Part shown: positions 43,274 through 50,170 of the stretch, one piece after another
How positions within the stretch are numbered: position 1 is the first letter of the stretch
How the letters are laid out: each line of letters opens with the position of its first letter
Assembly: GCA_002422425.1 (NCBI GenBank)
Contig: DIVG01000049.1
Span: forward strand, 36,330-86,499
DNA length: 50,170 bases
Reading direction: 5' to 3'
Source: Akkermansiaceae bacterium UBA6138
Lineage (GTDB): Bacteria > Verrucomicrobiota > Verrucomicrobiia > Verrucomicrobiales > DEV007
The notes under the pieces: generated by a model
What the model was told of the DNA's origin: nothing
What the model saw: the letters and a program-made list of their open reading frames with translations, nothing else
The model's database searches: none
Position numbers and translations under genes: made by a program

Positions 43274-44167
43274 TCAGTAATTCGGGAGCCCGGGAGGGCG
43301 CTCGGAGAGCCGATGGAACTCGGCCTGCTCGTAGGGCGACTTCACTTCATCTGCGGTAATTCCGCCGACGAGAGAGACATCGCCGTGACTGGTCGTCTTC
43401 AACTCAGGACGGTTGGTGCCTTTTTCAAAAATTTTCTGCTGGTGAACCGGCTCTCCGTCAATGTTGATGACGGTATATTTGTAGGCCTGAGGGCCGGTCA
43501 TATGGAGGACGTGCAGCTGATTCTGCGAATCGATCGCATGAGCTGGCGGGCGCAGACTCATGTAATCGCCGATGGGGTAGGTGCGATAGACGTAACCCGA
43601 ATCACTTTGCTTCAGCCTGAAGTAAAGTGCCTTGGAACGGGCTCCGTGATAATAAGTCATGAGCGCATACTCCCGATAAGTCCCGGCGTCAGGGTGGCCT
43701 TTGGGAACCCCGATAATCTGGCTCCACATCGGCTGCCCCTGCGTCACCTGCACCGTGATCGTCCTCGTCTGAAAAACCCGGTTGATCTGAGGGAACGTCA
43801 CACTCGCCTTCACCCGATAAGTCCCAACACTGGACATCGAATAGCGCCGGTTAATCGTGACCTTGTGCTTGTAACTCTGGCCGGCGGAGAGCACGATGGG
43901 GCGCTCATTAAGCTCGTCCCGGCTCGGGGTAATCAAATTTCCCCTGCCATCGGTCACGGTGAAATCGAGCCAGCTCAGACCGTCGGCATCACCGAAGATG
44001 AGATCCTGCCCGGCCCGATTGACAATAGAAAGCTCTCCCGTGATCGGCTCGTCGGCAAGGTAGAGAGTGCGGTCGAGTTTCAAATCGACAATGATCTGGG
44101 CGGAAGCGGTTCCGGACAGAAGGAGCCCGAAGAGGAGGAGGAGGGCGATGGCGGGGACTCGTCTCAT
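43274..44167 (-). CDS. Secreted protein of unknown function
   Basis: The 297-residue protein has a clear Sec signal peptide (ALLLLFGLLLSGTASAQ, cleaved after residue 23), which fixes the start at 44167; a reading from 44293 adds 42 implausible residues. The mature N-terminal half is beta-rich (LDRTLYLADEPITGELSIVN, SSVGTYRVKASVTF), like an Ig-type sandwich seen in protease-inhibitor-like or bacterial surface domains. The second half (YREYALMTYYHGARSKALYF, YPIGDYMSLRP, LHVLHMTG) I do not recognise. It has no lipobox and no second membrane segment. The gap between it and the response regulator holds the palindrome. The neighbours give no hint of its role. Confidence 0.6.
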   Translation of the reverse strand: MRRVPAIALLLLFGLLLSGTASAQIIVDLKLDRTLYLADEPITGELSIVNRAGQDLIFGDADGLSWLDFTVTDGRGNLITPSRDELNERPIVLSAGQSYKHKVTINRRYSMSSVGTYRVKASVTFPQINRVFQTRTITVQVTQGQPMWSQIIGVPKGHPDAGTYREYALMTYYHGARSKALYFRLKQSDSGYVYRTYPIGDYMSLRPPAHAIDSQNQLHVLHMTGPQAYKYTVINIDGEPVHQQKIFEKGTNRPELKTTSHGDVSLVGGITADEVKSPYEQAEFHRLSERPPGLPNY

Positions 44168-44418
44168 AATAAACCGGTGCAGCAGCGCCGGGCTAGCGCA
44201 GGGAAGGAAGATGCCGGAACAGCAAAGATTCCGGAGAAACCCCATTTTCGGAGAATTCCCCTTCGAATGCAATGCCAATCTCCTCGCCTGCACGCCTACC
44301 TCAACACGGCTTCTCGCGAAAATCAGTTTAAATTATCAAGTATTTAATAAAATTAAGAGTTTAGTTTTTATGGAAATGCATTAGAATTTGAAAATTTCCG
44401 CTAACCGGGTTTTGATAA
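44168..44418. other. AT-rich gap upstream of the O-antigen-ligase-like gene
   Basis: This 251-base gap between divergent genes has its last 90 bases AT-rich (TTTAAATTATCAAGTATTTA, then AATAAAATTAAG), like the leaders of the autotransporter and of the response regulator. I could not place a convincing promoter, RNA gene or repeat in it. Confidence 0.3.
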
Positions 44419-46476
44419 ATGAAAGAGAGCTGGAGATTTGTGGTCATGGGGGTATTTCTGGGAAGCTTTTTCCTACTCGGATTGCTTGGCACCTCCACCT
44501 CGATGACCTTCATCTGGCCTGCCTACGCCCTTCTCGGTCTGGCCGGAGCCCTCTCAATCGGTCTTCTTTTCAAAAAGGTAGGTTTCTCCCTGCCTCGCTG
44601 GAGCACCCTCGCAGTGGTTTCCCTGACCGCTTATCTTCTTATCCGCGCCGCGAACTCCCCGGTTGCCTACTTCGCCCGTGAGGACGCCGCTCTGATTATC
44701 ACCGCCTTCCTCTGCTATTGCCTCTTCCTTTCACTTGTCTCGACGGGAAACTGGCGAAACCGGCTTCTCTACGCACTCGCCGCGCTCGTCGCGGTGAACC
44801 TCGTCTTCGCCTTCGTTCAGGCAGTTTTCGCCCCCACCCTGTCGCTGATCCCTGGCTACGAACGGACCTTTACCAACCGGGTCGGGGGGCTCTTCAATCA
44901 TCCGGACCATTTTGCCGGCTTCATCGGTGCCCTTGTTCCGGTCCTTTTGGCCATGAGCCTCTACGGTCGCCAGAGAGTCGGGGTCCGCCGCTTCTTCGCC
45001 GGACTGGCCGTGTTGTCTCTTCTGGCGGCTCTTTACCCCGGCAACGCCACCGGATACCTTGCCCTCTTCTTCGGGCTCGGCACTTTCGCGCTGCTCACAG
45101 GGGCTATCCTTTATCGCAAGCTCACCCCCGGTGCCCGGAAGCGGTCTCTCCTTCTTGTCACAGGACTGGCCCTGGCCGCCCTGACAGGGGCGGGGCTCAC
45201 CATGGCCGGATCGCACGGTGCGCCGCTCAAACGGGCCCTCCTCACGAACGAAGAGGGGAGCAGCCTGGTGCTGATTTGGAAGGCGGGGATACAGCAGGCG
45301 CTGGAGGCCCCCGTTCTCGGCACCGGAAGCCGCAGCTCCCCGATCTACGGTCGCCTCTTTCGCGACGAGGCACTCGGAAGCTCCCCTACCGAGCCGGGAT
45401 TCGTCCATAACGAGTATCTTCAGATGCTAGCCGACTACGGCCTTGCCGGTCTTGCCCTTCTCTTCATTACCCTCACGTTGCATGGGTCTTCAGGGTTGAG
45501 CTTCGTTCGCGCCTATGCAGGTTTCGGCTGTGCACCAGGAAGACTGCTGCCTCAGTCCGATCACCTCGCTTTCGCTCTCGGGGCCATGTCGAGCCTCTCG
45601 GCCATCGGGGCACTTTCTTTTTTCGACTTCACGATGCATCTGCCCGTCTTTTCTGTCGTCACCGCAGTATTCCTCGCCGTTCTCGCAGCTCCCGATCCGA
45701 TGGCCGCTGCCCTTAAACCCGGTGGTGAATCTCTCCTCCCCGGAGGTATCCCGATGTTTATAAATCGCTCCTTCGCTTTCGGTTGCGGGATCGCGATGCT
45801 GGCATTCGGGCTCGTCTTCTCACGGAGCGAGTTTCACTGCAGGATGGCGCACTTATCCTTCGAAGCCGATCCGGGCGGTTACCGGCATTTTCGACATCTC
45901 AAGGCGGCTCGCGAAATCGACTCAAAAAACCCGTTCCTTTTTGCCCTGAGCGCCCGGGCTCAGGTGGCCGGAATCACCCCGTCGATGACCGATCCGGAAC
46001 GTCGGCAGGTTCTTGAACAGGCCGATTACTACTTCAGCAAAGCCCGCGAGCTCTACCCGCAGGATGTCTTTGCCGCGATCGGCCATGCCTCCGTCCTCGA
46101 CCAGCTGGGGAGGCGGGAGCATGCCCGCGATCGGCTCCGCGAAGCCCTCAAAATGGCGCCCGGCTACGGTAATCTCCTTCTCGCCGAGGCCGAGCATCAC
46201 CTGCGCCACGGGAACGTCATCGACGCCGAAAAATCTTTCAAAGCAGCCATGAAGGCACACGCTTTCCGCGATACTGCCGCCGCCGGGGAGGGCCTGCGAA
46301 CCCTTGAGGAATGGAAACGGATCGCTGAAGGGCGCGGGATCGACTGGCGCAAAGACTCACTCGAGGCCGGAGAGAGGCTCACCGAAGCAACCCTCTACCA
46401 CGCCATGCCGACCGGCCGGGTGAGCGAGAGAAGCCTTGCCGGCGAAGCCGTGCCGCCGGGGCCTTCAGAGAATTGA
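44419..46476 (+). CDS. O-antigen ligase/Wzy-family membrane protein with C-terminal TPR-like region
   Basis: The 685-residue protein has two parts. The first 430 residues hold ten or more membrane helices and the O-antigen ligase family motif FNHPDHFAGFIG near 158 and EPGFVHNEYLQMLADYGLAG near 330. The large loop between them is where family members carry catalytic residues. It would join or polymerise surface glycans on the periplasmic face. After two further helices (to about 470), the C-terminal 200 residues are helical, with TPR-like pairs (YYFSKARELYPQDVFAAIGH, ARDRLREALKMAPGYGNLLL). The start at 44419 has no ribosome binding site. The last 12 bases overlap the convergent metallohydrolase gene. 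No other polysaccharide gene is adjacent. Confidence 0.82.
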   Translation: MKESWRFVVMGVFLGSFFLLGLLGTSTSMTFIWPAYALLGLAGALSIGLLFKKVGFSLPRWSTLAVVSLTAYLLIRAANSPVAYFAREDAALIITAFLCYCLFLSLVSTGNWRNRLLYALAALVAVNLVFAFVQAVFAPTLSLIPGYERTFTNRVGGLFNHPDHFAGFIGALVPVLLAMSLYGRQRVGVRRFFAGLAVLSLLAALYPGNATGYLALFFGLGTFALLTGAILYRKLTPGARKRSLLLVTGLALAALTGAGLTMAGSHGAPLKRALLTNEEGSSLVLIWKAGIQQALEAPVLGTGSRSSPIYGRLFRDEALGSSPTEPGFVHNEYLQMLADYGLAGLALLFITLTLHGSSGLSFVRAYAGFGCAPGRLLPQSDHLAFALGAMSSLSAIGALSFFDFTMHLPVFSVVTAVFLAVLAAPDPMAAALKPGGESLLPGGIPMFINRSFAFGCGIAMLAFGLVFSRSEFHCRMAHLSFEADPGGYRHFRHLKAAREIDSKNPFLFALSARAQVAGITPSMTDPERRQVLEQADYYFSKARELYPQDVFAAIGHASVLDQLGRREHARDRLREALKMAPGYGNLLLAEAEHHLRHGNVIDAEKSFKAAMKAHAFRDTAAAGEGLRTLEEWKRIAEGRGIDWRKDSLEAGERLTEATLYHAMPTGRVSERSLAGEAVPPGPSEN

Positions 46477-47478
46477 CTCAAACGGTGCCGCCCCGAAATC
46501 GCGTGACGAGAGGATAAGCTGCTGTCCCTCGCGGGGCGAGAGGACCCGTTTGCCGAGGTGATTCATCGAGACCGCCTCGTGGAGACGACGAAGCGGCTCG
46601 GACGGGTGCTCGTTACTGATCGGAAAAGTGGCATGATGCATCGGGATCATCCGATGCGCTTTGAGATCAAAAAAAGCCTGAACTGCCTCTTCGGGATTCA
46701 TGTGCACCTCACGACCGCTCGGACAATCGTAAGCACCGATGGGAAGAAGGGCGGTATGGATGTCATAACGCTCCCCGATTTCCGCAAATCCGTCGAAGTA
46801 GGCGGAATCTCCCGAATGATAAACGGTGTGCTCGGGAAGCTTGATGACAAAACCGCCGAATCCCTTTTTCGTGTCGTGAATATAGCGGGCTCCCCAGTGA
46901 TGGGCGGGAGTGAAATGAATTTCCGCCTCGCGAAAAGTGAGACAATCCCAGTCCGTCATCTCCTCAACGCGATCAATATTCAGCTTACGAACGACCGGGG
47001 AGACGCCATGCGGGACAATGACGGTCTGCGACCCGTCGACGATGCGCTTGAGGGTCATGCGGCAGAGATGGTCGAAATGGGCGTGGGTGATGAGGACAAG
47101 ATCAATCGGCGGGAGATGCTCGATGTCGATGCCCGGGTCGCGATGACGCTTCAGCGGTCCCATCCACTTCGCCCAGACCGGATCAATGAGAATATTGAAC
47201 CCCGCCGTCCTCACGAGAAAACTGGCGTGCCCGATCCAGACGACCTCGACCTCGTGGGCCGCGAGAGCGGGGAATTCGGGTGGGTGAGGGCTGCCGGTCG
47301 GCTCGCGCTTTCTCATCAGCGCGGGGAGGACACTGCTGCTGAGAAAACGATAGTTTCGCATGGCCCAGCCTTTCTCGGGCATCAGGCCAACTCTCCGCCC
47401 GTCGGTAAAAAGTCGGGATTTTTTCGCAGGGAACGCCGCGCCACGCGAGGGGAATGAGTCGGTCTCGGGATCATCCAT
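46465..47478 (-). CDS. Metallo-beta-lactamase-fold hydrolase (NAPE-PLD/UlaG-like)
   Basis: The 337-residue enzyme has the MBL di-zinc motif THAHFDHL (His132, His134, Asp136, His137). The other metal motifs are HFTPAHHWGA, YHSGDSAYF and MIPMHHATF. The N-terminal VVWIGHASFLVR strand and FNILIDPVW are typical of the NAPE-phospholipase D-like or L-ascorbate-6-phosphate lactonase-like branch. The substrate is unknown, possibly a phosphodiester lipid. The first 40 residues are polar and there is no signal peptide. Upstream, 83 bases separate it from the next gene on the same strand, so cotranscription with that amidase is possible. Its 3' end overlaps the O-antigen-ligase-like gene by 12 bases. Confidence 0.85.
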   Translation of the reverse strand: MDDPETDSFPSRGAAFPAKKSRLFTDGRRVGLMPEKGWAMRNYRFLSSSVLPALMRKREPTGSPHPPEFPALAAHEVEVVWIGHASFLVRTAGFNILIDPVWAKWMGPLKRHRDPGIDIEHLPPIDLVLITHAHFDHLCRMTLKRIVDGSQTVIVPHGVSPVVRKLNIDRVEEMTDWDCLTFREAEIHFTPAHHWGARYIHDTKKGFGGFVIKLPEHTVYHSGDSAYFDGFAEIGERYDIHTALLPIGAYDCPSGREVHMNPEEAVQAFFDLKAHRMIPMHHATFPISNEHPSEPLRRLHEAVSMNHLGKRVLSPREGQQLILSSRDFGAAPFESIL

Positions 47479-47561
47479 GGGATTGGAAACCTACGCAGGC
47501 TCGAACCCGGCGGCAATAGCGGACTCGGAAAAAATCACGCCCCCGGCGCCGGAGATCACGG

Positions 47562-49154
47562 TCATTCTGCACGATCAGACGGGGCGCGGCGGTAGCCGGT
47601 CGCCTGCTCAAAAGCATAGGCAAAAGAGAGCAGGCGTGTTTCCTCGCCGGGCTTTCCGATAAAAGTGACCCCGTTCGGCGCGCCCGCCCCGTCAAGTCCG
47701 AGGGGCACGGTGATCGCGGGATAACCGGCCGTGGCATAGACGTCCGAATGCGTGTTGGCGAGGCTGACGAGGAGTTCAACCTCCCCTGCCGCGAAGGTCG
47801 CCGCAAGCCGGTCGGCCGCTCCCGTCCGCGTGAAACGCGCCGCCTCTTCGTAGAGGGTCGTCGCGGCCGGGCCGCCCTCATTAACGAGCTCCGGAAGAAC
47901 CCGCAACGCAAAATCCACCATATTCTGCCCCTGCGGGATGCGCCGCGCCGGGTCGGCGAGGTGGTAACGATGGAGGTCGGCGAGACTCTTCACCGGAGCC
48001 CCCGCCGCCGTGAGATAGCCAACCGTGTCGATCGAGAGGCCAAGAAAGATGACGGGGAGCAGGGACGGCTTGTCCGCGAATGTTTCGTCGAGATCACGCG
48101 GTGAGGCTCCTGCTTTTTTCAGTCCATCGCCGATGCGAACAAGCCAGAAGTGAGTTCCGTCTTCCCCTTTGTTTGCGAGAATCCCCTTTCGCAGGACGCC
48201 TGCCGCGACCCCCTTGAGCGCGGCGCGATCAAGCGCCGCCACGTAATCTGTTTCAGCTTCGTCCATCACCGCGAGGAGCAAGGCGGCATCGCGCACCGAG
48301 CGGGCAATCGGACCGGCCGAGTCCTGAAAGCGGATCAGCGGCACGATCCCCTCCCCGCTCACCACTCCCGGCCCCGGCATCATCGCCACAACGCCATTAC
48401 TCGCTCCCGGAGCAATGAGCGATCCGGATGTCTCGGTGCCGACACTCGCCATCGTGAGAAAAGCGCTCGTCGAGATCGCCGAACCGCTGCTCGATCCCGA
48501 TACCGGCAGGTCGGCCCGGTAGGGATTCACCCCCATGCCGCTGATCGCATTGTAGCCGGGCGGCTCCGTCGTGAGCGTGCCGGCGAGTTCCGAAAGGCTT
48601 GCCTTTCCGAGGATGACCGCTCCCGCATCGCGCAATTTTTTCACCACCGCCGCATCGGCCGCCGGCGAGTGGTCGAGGAGGATCTCCGCCCCCGCCGTCG
48701 TATGGAGCGGGGCAACCGTAGCGATGTTATCCTTCAAATTCACAGGGATGCCGTGGAGCTTTCCCCTCACCTTCCCTGCGGTCCGCTCACGATCCGCCGC
48801 TCGGGCTTCCTCAAGCGCGGCCGGATTCAGCTCAAGGTAACTGCGGAGGGTCTCGTCGTTCCGGCGGATTCGATCGAGAAAATAGAGCGTCAGTTCCTCC
48901 GAATTCACCTTTCCCTCCGCCATCGCTGCGCCGACCGAATCGATGTCACCTCCGCGCACGTGACGGTCCACGGCGACGAGGCGCCTCTTCCCGACCGAGG
49001 TCAAGGCTTTCGCAAAGGGCGCGAAGTCCAGTTCGCGCAGGCGGGGCAGGTTAGGTGACTCCTTTTTCAGCGGCGGTTCCGCCCGCTTGCAACCGGCGGG
49101 CAGAACGGCGGAGAAGAGGCCGCAGAGAATCAGACTTCGGAAAACCACTTTCAT
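47562..49154 (-). CDS. Lipoprotein amidase (amidase signature family)
   Basis: The 530-residue protein has a lipoprotein signal (SAVLPAGC, Cys22 as lipid-attachment site), so it is likely membrane-tethered. The amidase signature follows: the catalytic Lys in VNLKDNIA, the cis-Ser in SGSSSGSAIS and the nucleophile Ser in GTETSGSL, which make the Ser-cisSer-Lys triad. The IPVNLKDN and AGPIARSVRDAA stretches, and the C-terminal AGYPAITVPLGLDGAGAPNG, complete the fold. It would hydrolyse an amide bond in the periplasm; the substrate is not shown. Length is normal. It lies between the MBL-fold enzyme and the alpha-2-macroglobulin, on the same strand. Confidence 0.88.
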   Translation of the reverse strand: MKVVFRSLILCGLFSAVLPAGCKRAEPPLKKESPNLPRLRELDFAPFAKALTSVGKRRLVAVDRHVRGGDIDSVGAAMAEGKVNSEELTLYFLDRIRRNDETLRSYLELNPAALEEARAADRERTAGKVRGKLHGIPVNLKDNIATVAPLHTTAGAEILLDHSPAADAAVVKKLRDAGAVILGKASLSELAGTLTTEPPGYNAISGMGVNPYRADLPVSGSSSGSAISTSAFLTMASVGTETSGSLIAPGASNGVVAMMPGPGVVSGEGIVPLIRFQDSAGPIARSVRDAALLLAVMDEAETDYVAALDRAALKGVAAGVLRKGILANKGEDGTHFWLVRIGDGLKKAGASPRDLDETFADKPSLLPVIFLGLSIDTVGYLTAAGAPVKSLADLHRYHLADPARRIPQGQNMVDFALRVLPELVNEGGPAATTLYEEAARFTRTGAADRLAATFAAGEVELLVSLANTHSDVYATAGYPAITVPLGLDGAGAPNGVTFIGKPGEETRLLSFAYAFEQATGYRRAPSDRAE

Positions 49155-49237
49155 GTGAGGATATCCACATCATCTGCGACAAGATCCCCGGGGGAAAGTG
49201 AAGAGGGGACGAAAAAAGCCGATCATTTACAGCCTGT

Positions 49238-50170
49238 CTAACGGGCTAAAATAGCATCCCTGCCGAGGCCGCTTCCGTTCCCCGCGACCTTACCCGGTTC
49301 GAGCGGGCGGGCGGCGGCGGCGATGCGACCGGTGCCGCTGAGGCCGAAGCGCTGTGGCTCATACATGGCCTCGATTTTCGCGGGCGGGGCGGTGACCTGA
49401 CCGGGCGCGACGATGCGGGCGAGATACTGGAGACGATAGTCCCCCGCTCCGAAAACGCCGTCGGCGAAGAAAAGAACGCGGTCTTTCCGAATCTCTCGGA
49501 AGCTGGTGTAGAGAGCCCGCGCCTCGCGGTCGGCGTTGACGCGCTGGGTTTCCTGCGTTTTGAAGGTCGGATTGACGGCCTCGAAGATCGCGGGAAGCGG
49601 GTCGTCGATCGCGAGGTAGGTCTCGCGTTCGTTCGGGATGTTCATGTCGAGGGTGACGAGGATGAGGTCGCCAACGCGCAGGTCATCGGCGGGGACGATG
49701 GTGCCGTCGCTCTCGACTTTGCGGTAGCTGCGGCTGATCGCAAAGCCTTTTTTTTCGGGCTCTAGCGGCATCAGGGCGGGGCGGGTCGCGATCTGGAGAC
49801 TGCCGTAGACGGGGCTGTCACTGCCGGTTTTGAGCGAAAGGGCCCGGGCCGGATTGCTGCCTTCGAAGTCGAAGGAGAGGACCGCGCTGCCCGGCTCGAC
49901 GGGGAGCTCGACGCGGCGATTTCCCCCGTCAAAGGTCACCTCGACTTGGTTTCCCGAGAGAGTGTCAGCGGTCGTCTCTCCGTAGGCGGCGAGGGCGATG
50001 AGCGGCCAGGCGTTCGAGTAGGTGCTGCCCCATCCGTCCTGCGGTTCGCGGAGTTTCATGAGCTCGTCGACGAGGACATCGACCTTGTCGCTTTTGGGAT
50101 CGTGACGCACCTGCGCGAGGAGCCGCGTCGCGGCGATGTAGGGCTGCTTATACCAGGAGACCTGGGCGAC
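49238..50170 (-). CDS. Bacterial alpha-2-macroglobulin, C-terminal part, 5' end beyond the window
   Basis: About 311 codons of the 3' end are present. The frame is open to the right edge, beginning VAQVSWYKQPYIAATRLLAQ, so the gene starts outside the window; a GTG at 50110 is internal. The stretches YSNAWPLIALAAYG, YGSLQIATRPALMPLEPEKK and RVGDLILVTLDMNIPNERE fit the C-terminal domains (thioester-domain remnant, macroglobulin and receptor-like) of the YfhM-type alpha-2-macroglobulins. These are envelope proteinase traps often found near PBP1C. YRLQYLARIVAPGQVTAPP and AMYEPQRFG are near-terminal motifs of that family. The thioester Cys/Gln motif is not in the visible part. Confidence 0.85.
   Translation of the reverse strand, partial: VAQVSWYKQPYIAATRLLAQVRHDPKSDKVDVLVDELMKLREPQDGWGSTYSNAWPLIALAAYGETTADTLSGNQVEVTFDGGNRRVELPVEPGSAVLSFDFEGSNPARALSLKTGSDSPVYGSLQIATRPALMPLEPEKKGFAISRSYRKVESDGTIVPADDLRVGDLILVTLDMNIPNERETYLAIDDPLPAIFEAVNPTFKTQETQRVNADREARALYTSFREIRKDRVLFFADGVFGAGDYRLQYLARIVAPGQVTAPPAKIEAMYEPQRFGLSGTGRIAAAARPLEPGKVAGNGSGLGRDAILAR

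Overview
The window is an ordinary-looking, gene-dense, GC-rich chromosomal segment of a Gram-negative bacterium, most likely a member of the Verrucomicrobiota (PVC superphylum). This is inferred from three things: the DUF1549/DUF1553 cytochrome-like plus DUF1501 gene pair typical of Planctomycetes and Verrucomicrobia, a 1777-residue autotransporter that requires an outer membrane, and the general gene set. Almost none of the start codons has a Shine-Dalgarno sequence. I see no insertion sequence, prophage, CRISPR array, rRNA or plasmid function. Only one tRNA is present.

Layout. 1-1150: the 5' part of tuf (EF-Tu) behind tRNA-Thr(GGU), read leftward from a TTGACA promoter. 1189-9542: a YmdB-type phosphodiesterase, a secreted peptidoglycan amidase, a 1161-residue protein that I think is a PPi-type PEP carboxykinase, an exported FAD oxidoreductase and a QueD-like pterin synthase. 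9645-12728: a tight cdsA-dxr-ROK kinase operon (phospholipid and isoprenoid precursors plus a sugar kinase). 12750-14937: a small antitoxin-like ORF and a POT peptide transporter carrying a pseudopilin-like insert. 15172-19092: the exported PSCyt/DUF1549/DUF1553 and Tat-type DUF1501 pair. 19140-21240: an unrecognised winged-helix-like protein, an AT-rich regulatory-looking island and a membrane-anchored DUF1080 protein. 21462-24618: two tandem PilT-type ATPases and a bile-acid/sodium symporter family protein. 24761-28726: serA and pbpC, tail to tail. 28997-34330: the giant autotransporter with glycine-rich GGQ arrays. 34691-38326: an SpmA-SpmB-like fusion and an exported thioredoxin-fold DUF255 protein. 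38439-43035: a zinc-finger/repeat DNA-binding candidate, a DEAD-box helicase and a lone response regulator. 43274-50170: a secreted protein of unknown function, an O-antigen-ligase/Wzy-like protein, a metallo-beta-lactamase-fold hydrolase, a lipoprotein amidase and the C-terminal part of a bacterial alpha-2-macroglobulin.

How the genes fit together. Much of the segment concerns the cell envelope: peptidoglycan (amidase, PBP1C), the alpha-2-macroglobulin often associated with PBP1C, phospholipid (CdsA), polyprenyl precursors (Dxr), surface polysaccharide (O-antigen ligase family), surface display (autotransporter), twitching motility (PilT pair) and exported degradative proteins (DUF1549/DUF1501, DUF1080, FAD oxidoreductase). 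The items that look most novel are the MucR-type zinc finger joined to about seven homing-endonuclease-associated-type repeats (38439-40457), the GspG-like module inside a POT transporter loop (14227-14778), the candidate PPi-PEPCK (3354-6839), and three autotransporter GGQ arrays that each use their own codons. Several intergenic regions (20178-20403, 34331-34430, 43036-43273) are AT-rich and hold well-formed repeats that look like operators. All functional calls rest on reading motifs by eye; no database search was run.
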